A stretch of 64,000 bases of DNA from Dryococelus australis (taxonomy: Eukaryota; Arthropoda; Insecta; Phasmatodea; Phasmatidae), in NCBI GenBank assembly GCA_029891345.1, contig CM056999.1, positions 28,927,418 to 28,991,417 of the forward strand, given 5' to 3'. Numbering within the stretch: the stretch's first letter is position 1; each line of letters opens with the position of its first letter. Below are positions 11,181-23,805 of the stretch, one piece after another. The notes under the pieces were generated by a model. That model was not told the origin of the DNA. It saw nothing but the letters and a program-made list of their open reading frames with translations, and did no database searches. The translations under genes were made by a program, and so were the position numbers.

Positions 11181-11227
11181 TAATAGCGAGAATAATTGTA
11201 TAAGTCTTTATTTATATACAAAAAGTT

Positions 11228-11900
11228 TTAAAATATTATAAACTCTTTAATTTTATCTCTGTACTTTCCATTAGTAATTTTTTTTCTCAAATCTAATGCT
11301 AAGAAACTATCCTTTTCGTCCCAGTAATTGGCACATATCTCTTTAAATTTCTCAAAACTCATGTCTCTACCAAAAAAGTCATTATAAATATGCTTTAAAT
11401 TAGTGTTGTCTTGGTTAAAAATACACAGAAAATTTGTGTTATCTGGTACTAATTGCTTGGGGACTCTGAAATATGTCTGCGCAAGATAAAAAGCATCAAT
11501 ATTTTTATGCTGACCTATAGTTAAATATTCGCAGACTCCCTCTTGCTCATTTAAAATCACATCATCGAAAATTACTTGACACTCATTTACACAGTGACCT
11601 AGTGAAACCATTTCACCATTGCTACTTTAAAAATAAGCCATTTATACATTAATTTTTACGATAACACTTCCAAACCATATTGTAATTTAATATATTTTGG
11701 TTGATTAAAACTTTTAGAGCAATCACACTAATATAACAATTTAACCACCTCATATTATAAATAAAATTTATTATCAAATTAGTTTTTTCGAAATTACTAG
11801 TACCAACTATCATACCTCTAATATCATCACGCAAAAGTTCGCCATTTTTCTTATTCTTTGAAGATTCTTCAGAAATTAAAACATCAACCCCACTATTCAA
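11228..11900 (-). pseudogene. Packaging ATPase (FtsK/HerA, A32-like), element A
   Basis: Two fragments in sequence, 11900-11649 and 11611-11228. The first has LLRDDIRGMIVGTSNFEKTN, where the Walker A loop (G-x4-GKT) has Glu in place of the Gly. The second has ECQVIFDDVI, a Walker B strand with acidic pair, followed by GQHKNIDAFYLAQTY (sensor region) and SFEKFKEIC-type C-terminal helices. This is the genome-packaging ATPase found beside capsid genes in Polintons and related viruses. A frame break between 11649 and 11611 and the altered P-loop suggest loss of function. Confidence 0.85.
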
Positions 11901-11964
11901 CTATGCGCAGCTCAGGCTGCTGTGGCTGTCACATCTTCATTTAATTAAATCATTTTTGTAATAA

Positions 11965-12639
11965 ATGGATAATAATAAAGTTTTCAAGTTAGCAAACAAT
12001 AGTTCTATTCTAAAGAGGAAACTTCACTATGATATAATTCATAAAGTATAAATCGATAGTATTAATTAGTTTTCATGCAAAATTTTTAACTCCAAATGTA
12101 GAGAATAATACTATAACTACAATTGAAAAAATGAATCCTGTTGTTGATCAAAAATACTGTTATAAATAGTCACAGATGCAAATACGATGTTGAATTTTTA
12201 AAAGAAGCTATACATTTTAATAAATCATTTTCATATTAAACCAATTAAAACCAAGTTTTATATTAAACTTGATAATCACTTATATGATATTTTTGGTTTT
12301 GAAAAAAAATTATTTATTGAAAGAGAATAAAATTTGGTAGGCACAAATTGCCTAATTTTTTTCCATTCAAAACCACCTATGTTCATTGGAATTTGGCATA
12401 TATCATGTTTTAAAAAATGGAACTAACCACTTGGAGACAAATATAACTGCAAGTTTTCCACCAAGAACAATATTTGGATTTAGAGACTATGTTATTTATG
12501 AGCTCCCATACCAATTTCTTATAAAATTAATAATGAGCACTATAATAACATTGTTTTAGAAATTATAGATGAAAATGGTAAATTAATTGATTTTGATGGT
12601 GCTGATATCGATAGTGTATTAGAAATTAAAGAAGTTTAA
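11965..12639 (+). pseudogene. Penton-like minor capsid protein, element A
   Basis: ATG at 11965 opens MDNNKVFKLANNSSILKRKL, then frameshifts interrupt. Near the end the frame reads NIVLEIIDENGKLIDFDGAD (12551-12610) and stops at 12637-12639. The closing strand pattern IxDENGxLIDFxG is typical of the penton-like single jelly-roll protein of these elements. Its better copy in B shows the central segments. It is convergent with the PolB gene (12945) across a 305-bp spacer. Confidence 0.6.
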
Positions 12640-12944
12640 AATTTCGCTATTTTATTTGAAAACACAGAGTCCACCATGATTTAGGTCCCCATTAATGTCT
12701 CCAAAATATTAAAATTTTCTTTCACAAATGAGTGGAACCCAAAATGATGTTTTGTGTTTTATTCATTATGGTATTTCAGGGTATCCGAGCGTCTGCCCTC
12801 AAAATTTAAAACAAATTTTAATGAGTTTTAATAGATCTCTTACCAGTGCACTTTAAGAGGTACATAAAATATATCAATTTTCTTTCAGAAATAATTGGGT
12901 CACAAATTGGTTCCCAACACTCATTAATAAAATTATACAATTTG
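12640..12944. other. Spacer between convergent penton-like and PolB genes, element A
   Basis: No coding signal on either strand. It should hold the transcription ends of two convergent genes, but I see no unambiguous AATAAA pair placed to support this. Confidence 0.4.
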
Positions 12945-15900
12945 ATATCCATATAGCAAAGTATCAATTTTGTTTTCTAGTATAATTCTCTTGTTATCAC
13001 AAGGACTCAATATTATTATATTAACTTTGATTGTAAATATTACGTGTTTCTCATTTCTTAGAAATTTCATTGTCCTTTATTGAGTTTTCTCATCAAACAT
13101 CTATATAATCCTCAGAATAAATTCTATTAATGAGTACAGATTTTTCACACCTTTAGATATTTTGATTTCTCTATCACCAACTCTATATGCTTACATTTTT
13201 GCTCCTAAACTGACAAATTGTGTTATTATTTGGCTGTTGCACTCATCTTTTATTTTTCCTAAAACTTTTTTATTCATTTGAGGCATTTCATAAAAATTGC
13301 TCATTGGATAATCACTTGTATCAAATTTATCTAACATTGTCTTCATGTCTTCATAAAACTAATCTGTTTTAATGTTATAAATGTATGAATTGGTATCTTG
13401 ACAAAACAACTCTTTTTTTATCAACATATTTTTGTTTTGTCACTTTATAATGGAAATCACACATTAATTATTTCGATTTGTCCAAAATTGACATGCCCAC
13501 ATAAAAAGGCTTATTAAATTTTACAGTTGTTTTATTCATATTTTGTAATGCAAGTCTATTTAAATGTAGTAGTTCTTTTGAAATTTGGGTTTGTAACAAA
13601 TTATTCAATTTTTTTTCATTTGATATTAATCTTATGACTACTCTCTTTCTTATATTTTCCATAGTTTTACCAATCACAGAATTATTCATGTGCTTATAAA
13701 AATCTTTTTCAATATCATTGTTTGCATTTGTCCTCATCATTGTGTTGAAATCCATGTACTTCTTTAAACAATTAGATTTATTAAATGTTAATATTCCATG
13801 TACATCTGTAAGCTTAAGTCCTTTGTTTAGACACTGTTTCAAGTTGTGATGATGAATTACATATTTTTCTTTTTTATGTGTTGTTTTTAATTTAGATTGT
13901 TGTGTTTTTGAAACAACCTTATTTTCGGGACTAGGTAAATATTTATATAAATTATGTAGTTCTTGTGGATATTCTAAATCAACTTCTAATATATAACCAA
14001 ACTCAAAATTGTTTTCTAAATTTAATATTTTTTCAATCCAGTAAACTATTTCATTTAATGTATAATAAACCCATTCAAAACCACCATATATCAAATATTG
14101 TTACATTGCCCAACCATGTAAACTATTAGGATCGAGATATGCTAAACAATTTGATTCTTGATTTGGATTAAAATCTTCCTAATATTTATTTGTTTAAAAC
14201 ATTGTGAAATAGACCTTAAGAATTTTTACATGTGTTTCTAAAATTTTCGAATATTTCTGGTAACAATAGTAAATCACTTTTTAAATATAAATCATGGTAT
14301 TCACCAAGATCTTTTATTTTAAATTAGTTCCATATATTTTTTTCATGTTTGTACTCAACATCAGATATACCATTTTCGTTTAATTTATTTAAAAATCACT
14401 CTTTGGTGGAAGTTCAGTTTCAACTAATTTCTTCCAACTGTCAATATAATAATATGGGTAAACACCATTTTTAATAACTAAATCAACTTGATCTTCTGGA
14501 AATTGTTTTTGTGTGTGTTTAATTTTAATTTGATCTATAATTAAATTCGATGATAATTTATCTATACTAATGACCATAAATTTAAAAGAGTCAATAAATT
14601 TCAATTTTAAATGTTCTGTGTTTTTCCCAACAGTTATAAACTTTTATCAATATTTGCAATTATTCTATATCTTTATCCTCATACCCTAGCTCTTTAATAA
14701 ATAAATGTGCATCATATGCAGCTAAATAATGAAAATAAATTGGAACAAAATTTTGTAATTTTGATTTTACATTACAATGATTACATGCTGGATGAATGAA
14801 TTTTCCACTGATGTGATCACGATGATGCACTTTTTATTGTCCTTTGTATATTTTCATCTCACATGCAGAATTTTTTTTTATTTATTACGTAATTTTTTTC
14901 TTCTTTTGTTAATGGTAAAATAATGTCATTGGTTCAATTTGTGAATATATTTAACAAATTTCTTCTACTTATCTTTTTATTAATTGTATATTAATTTTAT
15001 GACAATTTGGCCTCGATATACTACTGGAGGCTTATAATCACCGAAATTAAATACAATATAATAGTAAACGTCAAATACTTCATGTAGCTTATATTTCATT
15101 GTATATGATTAGTCATTCAACTTTAAATCATTGTTATTTATTTATGCATTCGTAAATTTATGTTATTGTTTGAGTACCACCATGTAAAGGCTATTATTTA
15201 TGTCATCTTCTTTAAAAACTTGGTATATTCTGATTTGTTTAAATTGTTGGATTTGGTTTAGTTGTTGATATTTTATTTGTAATTTATTAAAAATCTGCAT
15301 ATATTGTGAATGGAACCTTCATTGCATGTTTAAAATTTGTGAAATATATTCCCTCTCCTTTCGAAGGCAATTGGATTTTTACTGCTTCATTTTTCGAGCA
15401 ATAAACGGCATGTTTATTTAATTTTCCTTGAGAATAAAATAACTGAAGACACATCACATATTTAGGTTTTACTTTTATGATAATTTTTTGTGCAGAAGCA
15501 GTTTTGATAAATATTTTATCAAACAATAATGTGAATATGAATCGTCTTTGAAGTAAAGTAAATTTATGTGTTTATCCTTTTTTACTTTTTGTGAGTTTTA
15601 GAAGATATACCATAGATTTCTTACCATCATCTTCAATAGAGTTGACATTCATAGATATGTTTATTTTATTTTCTATTTTTGGTGTATCATCAATTTTAAT
15701 TGGATATTCAGATTTATCTATTGCTTTATCGATATTGAGCCCCACATTTTTTTTGTTATGCCATCTGAATAGCTGTCTGCTTGAAATACTGCAGATTTTA
15801 CAGCCCAAAGAAAGTATTTTGGATCATTGTTTTTAACATAATTCTTGCTTTCTTAACCTTTATTAATTCAGGTAGTTCAATATATGATGCAGCATTTAAT

Positions 15901-17010
15901 GGATTATACTTATATATTGCTAATTGTATCCTCATTATTCTATCTAAAGCCCAACCTGAACCTCTTTTGTGGAATTCAGAAAAATTTGTAATTATTTCTT
16001 GTATTATTTATTTATAAATTCTTTCAATATCTCCATCATTGAATATTGTATACTTTAGTGATTAAAATGTAAATAATTCAATTTGACTATTTTCTTGCTA
16101 ACGACAATTGATATATTATTTAAAGATGGCTCCAAATTTTGTAAGATGTTCATGTGTTTTCTCAAATACCTTTCTTTTTTTTAAAGTCTAATATTGATTA
16201 TGTTGTACTAAATTGAAACAATTGGCAATTCTATATGTCGATATCCTACTTTTAAAAGATTTATAAACTAAGTAAGCTCATTGATCAACTTATTTCTTTT
16301 ATTAAGGAAAACAATGGTAATAAGAGTAAATATTTCTTTCATTTCTTTTTTATCTTGTTTATATAATTCATTGATATCAGCATTAGATAAAGGTAAATTT
16401 GTATAATTATTCTTTGTTTTCGATTCTGTTACCAACTTATTTTATCTATAGGTTTTACAAATATATTAGGAGAAAATGGGAAAATTTCTTTTCATTGTTT
16501 TTTATTCTATACTTTATAGTGTGATTTGAAAAGTGTAAATTTTTAAAGTTTCATTTTCTTTGCTCATAATAAATGGTATAGTAGCTGCAATTAAGTCAGC
16601 TTTCCATAGCCTGTGCCAATATATTATTTCAAATCTTCTACCTATAATTCTTAATTCTCTCTCTCATTGTATTTTCGCTCAACGCAACTGTTAGATTGTT
16701 TGTTGCCATTTTTATTCTATTTAAAAGAGAGCAAATTATTAAAGACAACAAAAATTATATATAGTATTAAAAGCTATAAAAATAGTAAATATAATGAAAA
16801 ATTTAATCTATTTTGGGATACCTTTAAGTTCAGAATATTTCATGTTAAGACGATAATTCTTATTATATTCACTAATAAAATCGTTTCATGTTGTTTTAAG
16901 TTTATCCTTATTTCTGTTATGAACTGAAAATAATTTTATTTGTTTATTTTTATTACATGCTCTACATGATTTTTGTTGGGTAGTTATCGTGTTGAATTCC
17001 ATTTTGGATA
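12945..17010 (-). pseudogene. Protein-primed DNA polymerase B, element A
   Basis: Read from the right: a zinc module with SCRACNKNKQIKLFS near 16940-16990; NPLNAASYIELPELIK near 15860-15905; AVYCSKNEAVKIQLP and MKVPFTIYADF (15526-15287), the exonuclease domain entry; a 208-residue open stretch 14094-13468 with YILEVDLEYPQ (motif A region), MDFNTMMRTNAN and NNSVIGKTMEN (motif B region); then CQDTNSY at 13403-13383 in the place of the DTDS active site, with Asn for Asp. The frame ends near 12945. This is the family B DNA polymerase of Polinton-like elements, which copies the linear DNA from a protein primer. Stops and shifts are frequent. It differs clearly in motifs from the polymerase of element CD. 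Confidence 0.85.
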
Positions 17011-17214
17011 TGTACTAATACAGCATAGGCAATGCGCTGTGCTCAACGGCTCGAAAGGATGGCACATACACTAGTCGAGAGAAGCGTTAGGTTGCAGAGT
17101 GGCAGACCAGCCGAGTCACACATGTATACCTCTCTTATAGATTAAATCAGTTAAACAGGGCAAGGTAATAAATTATTATGTTTAAATATGACATACATGG
17201 AGTAACCGACTAAG
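17011..17214. other. Junction between element A and the jerky transposase
   Basis: Short stretch with GC content higher than on its left side; no feature recognised. The base composition change near 17030 marks where element A breaks off. Confidence 0.4.
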
Positions 17215-18120
17215 GATGACCCTGTTGTGTTAGTGTTCGATAGGCACTATTCCCATACAAAGAACGTGGATGTCATTGGCATGGCAAGAGAATGCCACGT
17301 TTCGCTGATCTTTCTTCCCCCGCACTCAACACACAAAATGCAGCCACTCGAGGTGGCTTTCGTGAGGCCTTTTAAGATCTGTTACTCTCAGTAAATAGAC
17401 ACATGGCTGAAAAATCATCCTGGGCGTGTAGTTACACATTACCAGGTGGCTGACTTGATGGGGAAGGCTTATCTGCGGGATACTTCAGCTGTAACAGCTG
17501 TCAACGTTTTCAAAAAGACTGACTTGTGTCCTCTAAACAAAGACATCTTTAGAGACCATGATTTCTCCATGTTTGGTCTAGAAAGTGAAGTTGTGGAAGA
17601 AGTTCCTATGGAAGAAGTTATTCCACAAAACACCACCAGATTTCCTTCAACAGTCGTCCTTCCTAACAACATTCCAGAAGAAACAGGGAACAAAAGGGCG
17701 ACCCTCAAGACAAGGCATAGCAGCCCTCATCAGTGGTTCTCCCTACGTGAAGAAGTTGAAGGAAACGAAGTGCAATACCTCTTAACACTCAGAAAAACTA
17801 TCTGCAAATAGAAAATTATTTATGACTGAGAAAACCACTTCTAAAAAAGAACTACAAACAATAAGAGCATCAGTCCTGATTCAACTGACTCAGAATCAGA
17901 TGTTGACGACCCCAAACTCATCGACACAGACGATGATATGGACCCTGAGTGTGACAGTGATGATGATGCTGAGTGTGCATATCGCGGTGGACTCTTTTTC
18001 GAAGACAGAAGAGGGTAGAAGTGGGTACAGTGCACTCAGTACAAACTGTGTTGTCATTCTGACTGTACTGATAGATCAGGACAAATCACTTTTATTTGTG
18101 ACAAATGCCTTAATGGCTAA
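17215..18120 (+). pseudogene. Jerky/Tigger-type DDE transposase C-terminal part
   Basis: The frame reads VVLVFDRHYSHTKNVDVI (catalytic Asp in DRHYSH, normally DGHxSH), FLPPHSTHKMQPLEVAF, then after an in-frame TAA (about 17392) HPGRVVTHYQVADLMGKAYL and NVFKKTDLCPLNKDIFRDHDF. These are standard for the DDE_1 domain of jerky-like transposons. After 17811 another frame gives an acidic linker and a Cys-rich end (KWVQCTQ, HSDCTD, FICDKCL) resembling the zinc-binding tail of this family. The N-terminal DNA-binding domain and the first DDE residues are absent. A pseudogene with stop and frameshift. Confidence 0.85.
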
Positions 18121-18490
18121 TTCGATATTATAATTATGTTTCCCTTGTTTTAAAATATATTTTGCAGGGGCCCACAACACGCCTATACATTCCTAATATG
18201 TGCTGCTGTCTGTTTTTAAAAGAAGTTTTCTATATTTGTAGTGGTTGTGAATATATTTTAAATTTTATTATTTCAGCATGCGTAGAAAAGAATATAAAAG
18301 GCATTGACTCTTTCTTTAATATAGAAGAGGGAATAAGTAGGCTCAGTGTGCACAGTGCAAAATATTTTGTGAAACCATCACTGTACAGATAGGTCAGAAC
18401 CAATTTATTTCATTTGTGCAAAATGCCTTAATAACTAAATAATATATTAAAACAAATTTTTCCTTAATTGAAAAAAATATTTTTTAGTGT

Positions 18491-18531
<41 letters not shown>

Positions 18532-18643
18532 GTCCATAATAGGCTATATATATATATGGGTCCATAATAGGCGATATACCTTCCAAATATGGGCCACTGT
18601 ATGTTTTCAAATAAAGTGTAATATTTGTTGTGGATACGAAATA
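17970..18643 (+). repeat. Diverged tandem duplication of the jerky tail
   Basis: The stretch 17970-18260 (zinc-binding tail plus 3' flank, ending in a GGGGCCCACAA and TATACATTCC context) is repeated with many changes at 18275-18643 (AGTGCAAAATATTTTGTGAA for the Cys-rich tail, then GGGTCCATAATAGGC and ATATACCTTCC). An (AT)n microsatellite at about 18489-18528 has expanded inside the second copy. Confidence 0.6.
18489..18528. repeat. (AT)n microsatellite
   Basis: About 18 uninterrupted AT units, inside the second copy of the duplicated transposon tail. Confidence 0.95.
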
Positions 18644-20412
18644 TGTGACGGGATTCCCGTTACAATAGGTGCTAGGTGTGTAAGGGAGAATTCTGTTGCA
18701 GTGTAATTACACCAGGTCGCCTGGAGGCAGGCTGCTTGCCGAGCCTACGTGAACGGCGGGTGGTAGTTGGGGACCGCACAGGTGCAGTTGCGGGATGATT
18801 CAGCGCGCTGGAGTTTGAGTTTTCCCGCCTATCGAAGAAGCCGCATTTATTATAGATAGCGCCTCGAGCATAAAGAGGGCGCGCGTCGTATAGACGGCGC
18901 TGGAGTGAGTTGCAGTAGTAGGGGTAGGACGATAATGGGGATTGCGTGAGCTGACCCGCTGGAGCACCGGTGCCCTAGTAGTGTATGGAGCCACCCTCAG
19001 AGCGATCTTCAGCTGCGGAGAAGTGAAATATGCGGCATCTAGTAAAAACTTCAAAAATATTATCACCTGTTGTGGACTTAGACTCTGGCGCACTGGTAGA
19101 TCGCACTTAGAACAATTTTCGTAGGAGTTTCGAACTTAGACAAATTCTGAATATATGAGGGAGTTGAACTTTGACAAAATTTGAAGAAGAGTTCGAAACA
19201 TAGAATAATTCCTACGGTAGTGATAAATTTGGACTTTAAAGTTTCTTTTTTGCGAAGAAGTTTGAACTTAGAATTTTCCCAGTTGTTGGCCGATTTGAAT
19301 TTTAAAATTTTGCAGAAGATTTGGAGGTTAGGTTTTTTTTTTCTTTTCAAGGTAGCGAGCCATTCAAACTTTCAATTTTGCTGGCGGTGCGCGGGACTTT
19401 GGATTTTTTTAAGAGAGGATTGAATTAAGGAATTTGTTTGTAGGAATGCCCAACGGCGAGTGATAAAGACCTTTGTATGCATTGTAGTGTCCTAGGCGAT
19501 GAAAAGGATTGGTGTTGAATATTTTTTAATTTCCGCAAGATAGTTTTGTAGTGGGAGTGAGTATATTTACGAATAGTGTTTCAGGCTACTTTGTGAAGAG
19601 GACTTCTGGACACCTGTCAGGACGTTTTCGGAGAAAAATCTGGCGTGGTATTTTGTTTGGGAAAAGGGAAACCTGTGGAGTGGGCGAATGAGTGTGTTGT
19701 GTTGTGTGCTGTGGTGAATGTGGGAGGAGAGGAAAAACCCTAGTGGTGGAGAGAGTATCCCCATTTCTCTCCGTTTCTCTTGGGTGTATGTTTGAATGTG
19801 CAGGGGAGCAGCCAGTTCTTTGGTGGGGACAATATCCCTGGCTCCCTTGATGGTGTGTTGTTGGATCCAAGGGCAGCCAATAACTTTGGTGAGGACAATA
19901 TCCCTGGCCGGAGGGTTAGAATACGAGGTCTTGTGGTGAGCAAGGAAAAATGAGTGTGTTGTGGGTTGGGCGAGTCTCTTATGGAGTTTTGCATGGTTAG
20001 TAGTTCTTTAAACTACTCACTCCAGCGGCGCCTTGCGAAAACAAAATTAATGAAAAAGAAAGGACTCATCCTGTGTAGTGAGAGGAACACTGGTTGCGAT
20101 TTGTATTTGTGTTATCTCTGAAGTGTTAAGATTAAGGAGAGGGGTATATTTTGTGTAACTTTTAGGTGAATTGTTATTGGAAATATTTTATCGTAATGGG
20201 TCTTGGTTTTGTAATTAAATTTGAAAGCAATTACCCAGATTTTTAGGAAATATATTATTTTATGACTGTTGAGGGTCTTTTTCGCCCCTGTGAAAAAAAC
20301 GGAAAAATATTAATTATATGTTTTGTACTGGAAATTTATTAAGGAAAAAAATTACAAGGAAGTTCTCTTAAGTGTTGTACTTTGTAGTAGGTGGAGTTTT
20401 CCCTTTGTCACA
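18644..20412 (+). mobile_element. Candidate solo LTR, about 1.77 kb
   Basis: The stretch begins TGTGACGGGATTCCCGTTAC and ends CCCTTTGTCACA, so its ends form the TG..CA pattern with a perfect 6-bp inverted pair TGTGAC/GTCACA. It is GC-richer than its flanks and interrupts the duplicated jerky tail. A duplicated block inside (19803-19838 and 19872-19908, sharing GGACAATATCCCTGG) fits LTR/leader evolution. No convincing target duplication: the flanks read AAATA and TAAAT. Orientation is assumed. An alternative is a non-coding unique region with coincident ends. Confidence 0.45.
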
Positions 20413-21933
20413 TAAATGTTTTTTAGGAAGGTGAATTGCCAGCAAATTACATTATACATCCTGCTCTGCTATTTGAATGGAAATGTATTACTTACCCTTC
20501 GCAATCCTGAGTGTCCTGTTTTTGTTGGAGGTAAACAGGAGGGCTGAGCATGAGGTTGTGCTCCAGGAGCGATGGAAAATGCGGCACAAAGTATAGAATG
20601 TACTGCAGTCGTCTCATGCGTAGAAAAGTACAGTAAAAACATTCAGGCATTAATTATTAACATAAAAAAATATTAACTTAAAATGCCTTTATTTAAAAAA
20701 ATGATGAAAAAAGGGGGGGGGTTGTCTCATATTTGATAGGTTTACTCTACAATAAGGCAAAAATAAAAAATACACTAGCAGAAAAGTTATATACAGAATA
20801 GAAAGCAGCAAAGTTAACATAGAGGGAAATATAAGAGTACCACATGAGACAAACCAAAAGTTATATATGGCCCACACATAGAATTTGCAAAAATTTCAGC
20901 AATGATCTTAACATTTTTATGTGCACGAAATTTCACAACCTAGTATCCTATAACATCCATTCCATTCGTTAAAAGGGCCTACGAGACTGCTGGCAGAAAC
21001 ATTAAGAATTTTTTTTTTTACTTAAATAAGTACAGATATTATTTTCATAGTATATTACCATTCCACTAGTAGGCTCATTTAACAAAATTCTATTCCCCAT
21101 TATCTCCAAGCTGGAGCTATAAAGTATGTAATTCGGTGCACCAGAGAAAAAAAACAGGTATACACCTTAAATGAACTGGTCCACAATTATGTAGTACAAT
21201 ACATAGAGATAAGAAATATTGTAAATTATTGCAAATATGAATGTTCAAAAGGTTAAATACATCATGTATAGTATCTGTAAATTATTTTATATGTGTTATA
21301 TATTTCGACTATATTAAGTGCCAGATATACAACATACTCAACAACATACAAATTAAGGGATAAGCATTCTTACAACCAGTAGTGCATAGACTCTACGAAT
21401 ACTTCAATATTACAGCGCATTGACAGTGTAATTAATTATTATAAGGTGAATAAAGAAGGGCACAATAAAAGTGATAGTTATTTATTAAACAGTGCTGCCT
21501 ATTGGCACTAGAAAAAAAAATTGACTACTTTTATGTATACCTCAAATACAGTGTTAACGAGTCTTTGAAAATAAGTTACAAGATATCAATAACGAAAAAT
21601 AAACGTGACACTGGTATACATAATGTCAATTTAAGGTACAAATGATGTGAAAAAAGGATGTTATTATCATATAAGATAGATTAATTTTTAGTAATAGTAA
21701 GACTCTAAATTGTTTTAAATATTATTTTCATAATCATGCAGTGAACAGTGTTATTTTGTTTACCATTTATTGATATGGGAAGTTTTTCACAAGCATAACA
21801 TATATTGAGTTTTTTTAATCATTATTATTGATATGGGAATGCCCTAAATATGTAAATATGAATGAAATGTCAGAGATTAACGACTGTCAGTATAATTACT
21901 CTCAGACCACAGTAATCAAATTTAATGGGAGTC
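20413..21933. other. Intergenic, no gene supported
   Basis: AT-rich DNA with homopolymer runs. A 15-base match (CATGCGTAGAAAAGT-like) near 20616 to the jerky tail copy at 18278 suggests a further, strongly decayed duplicate. Nothing else recognised. Confidence 0.5.
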
Positions 21934-21939
21934 ATATAC
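21934..21939. other. 6-bp target site duplication (left) of element CD
   Basis: ATATAC directly before the left terminal repeat (GGGTACTTGA at 21940). The same hexamer directly follows the right terminal repeat at 47633. Six-base duplications are the known hallmark of Polinton insertion. Confidence 0.85.
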
Positions 21940-22210
21940 GGGTACTTGAAGAGATAGTACATTTTTTTACCTCAAGTTCCTCGATTTTTCTTCGAATTGC
22001 ATGTTTTATACATCCAAATTGTTACAAATAAAAATTAAATATAAAATCCTGCACTAATACTGAACATCATATTCTTCGCGGAAATTAAGCAAAATCGAAC
22101 TATTTCACATTAAACTAAGTAGATTTAGACCAAAAATGCAAGCAATCTAATTCAAGCAAAAAATTAAGGTAATTAGCACCAACATTATGAAAATTAAGCT
22201 GAAATCAAAC
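21940..22210 (+). repeat. Left terminal inverted repeat of element CD
   Basis: Aligns in inverted orientation with 47632-47370. Shared landmarks: GGGTACTT at the tip, TCCTCGATTTTTC/TCGATTTTTCCTCGAA, TTTTATAC, AATACTGAACAT/ATACTGAGCAT, and AGACCAAAAATGCAAGC (identical in both ends). It contains motifs of the AATTAAGCAAAAT type, similar to those of the A and B ends though the tips differ. Confidence 0.85.
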
Positions 22211-22559
22211 TAAATACTATGTTATTATTCTTTATAAATTATGTTCGAAGCACTACTAATTTTTTAAAAACTTCTATATGTTCAAATTCGTCTCCAATTT
22301 CCCGAAATTCATCTTCATCGCAAACTCTATATAAAATCATTATCTGTGATTTTTGTAGATTTCGATAGAACTTGAAAACTATGTATCGGAGTTCGGGAGA
22401 CTTAATATTTATAGTATAGGCTGGGAAAGTTTATTTACAACCTCATTTTAAAACGCTAGTCAAATTGCATGGTAAACCAAGCGAAGCCATTTTTATTTAT
22501 AAAGAAAAAATTAATTTAGGTTTAACAAAATGATATTTTATTTGATTTAACAACTAAAC

Positions 22560-23779
22560 GTCTAAAAATGTCTATAAAATTATGGAAACATTTTGTTGTT
22601 TCCGCAAAATAGTTTACATTCTCCATTTAATAATTTAAAAAATTTATATATCATAGAAATATTTTCTTTCAAATAATCATAAGTTAGTTCCTAACAAATA
22701 ATGGTCTTCGCCCCAGAATGAATAATTGATATCACCTTGAGTGTTTGCTGTTGGTTTATCATAAAGTTCATTATTCCTATATATAGAGTAACTAGTTTTG
22801 ATTTTGAATTTCTAAAATTGTTTTAATCAAGAAACATTTTATCACAAAGGCCATTTTCAATATCTAAAATCCAATTTTCTTTAGGAAAGATCTCGTTTCT
22901 TCCACTCTTAACATAAATATTTCTTACATTACAGTGATCAAACATAGAAGCACGTACACACTGTTCAGTACGATTTTTCTATTTGCTGGGAAGCCTACAA
23001 TTACAAAATCAGGCATATTAAATTGTAAATTATTAAACTGATATCTTATATCAAAATTAAAAACAGTTGTTCCAGCAGGAACTACTTTTTCTAAAAATTG
23101 CCAATAATTAATACTATAGGAATTTTTGGATGTTTGTATTTTTTTTTTATTGCAATGGCTGTGTTAGAATCGTATTCAACAATTGGCCACATAATTTCTA
23201 ATTTTCTAACAACAATTTTACCTGGATCAGCATAACTTTTCTTAACTGCCCCATCTGCATTCTTAGTCTCATAAAAATATAAACAATTATCAGATGAATT
23301 TCAAATAAAAGTAATTTTATAACCACCTTTCCAATAAATGCCATTGTTATCACGAAAAAGCCAAACTGTGAACAGATTTTACATGATATTTACTATCAAC
23401 ACCAGTAAATTCTAAATACTTTTGCTCCCTTGGAGATCTTAACAAATTATTCATAATTGTTGAAGTTAAACCTGGGTTATCAAAAGCCTCAGTAATATGT
23501 CCCTGTTTTGAAATTTCTATTCTAGAAAACTGAAAAAGAAAAAAGGTTAGCACAAACATCAATATTACCTAAATTAGCGTATTTTGCCTCATCTCCTTCT
23601 TCATATCTCTTTAGTAACCTAAATTTCTCAAAAACATAAGCATCATTTGGTAAAGAAAATCCATCACCTATAGGAATATCAAATTCAATTCTGTTATTGT
23701 AAAAATTTAAATTCCCCCTAGTTTTATCAGTTGGAGGAAAAGTTTGCCTTTCTTGACTCTCGATTCTTTTATAACTCAT
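22560..23779 (-). pseudogene. Major capsid protein (double jelly-roll type), element CD
   Basis: ATG at 23779 gives MSYKRIESQERQTFPPTDKT, then NNRIEFDIPIGDGFSLPNDA and FRLLKRYEEGDEAKYANLGN; a frame break at about 23530; then RIEISKQGHITEAFDNPGLT and YLEFTGVDSKYHVKSVHS. Further down, in other frames, KGGYKITFI, YFYETKNADGAVKKSYADPG and IMWPIVEYDSNTAIAI occur. The 3' third is badly shifted and stops near 22560. This is the best preserved N-terminus of the three copies and fixes the start codon. The promoter lies in the 26-bp gap to the divergent PLA2 gene. Confidence 0.8.
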
Positions 23780-23805
23780 TTATAAGTTTAAAAAATAATA
23801 TATGA
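23773..23805. promoter_or_regulatory. Candidate bidirectional promoter, element CD
   Basis: Only 26 bp separate the MCP start (23779, minus) from the PLA2-gene start (23806, plus). AACTCATTTATAAGTT (23773-23788) is a near-palindrome overlapping the MCP start codon, followed by an A/T-only stretch. Element B has the perfect form, AACTTATTGATAAGTT, at the same place. Confidence 0.45.

Larger units (their letters stand above)
4629..17010. mobile_element. Polinton/adintovirus-like element A (right end missing)
   Basis: About 12.4 kb with the gene order MCP(-), PLA2 capsid protein(+), pX-like(+), adenain-like protease(+), fibre-like(+), matrix metalloproteinase(-), packaging ATPase(-), penton-like(+), PolB(-). 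The left end matches the left end of element B (24750): both share GGACCACC and a run of degenerate AATCAAGCAAATTTA-type repeats. The right side stops near 17010 inside the zinc-rich region upstream of PolB; no inverted copy of the left end was found, so the right terminus is deleted. Every gene has stops or frameshifts. No retroviral integrase gene was found. Confidence 0.85.

Noticed and set aside
19586-19994. Minus-strand frames rich in His, Thr and Pro
   Set aside because: Antisense of a GT-rich stretch in the candidate LTR; no family match.
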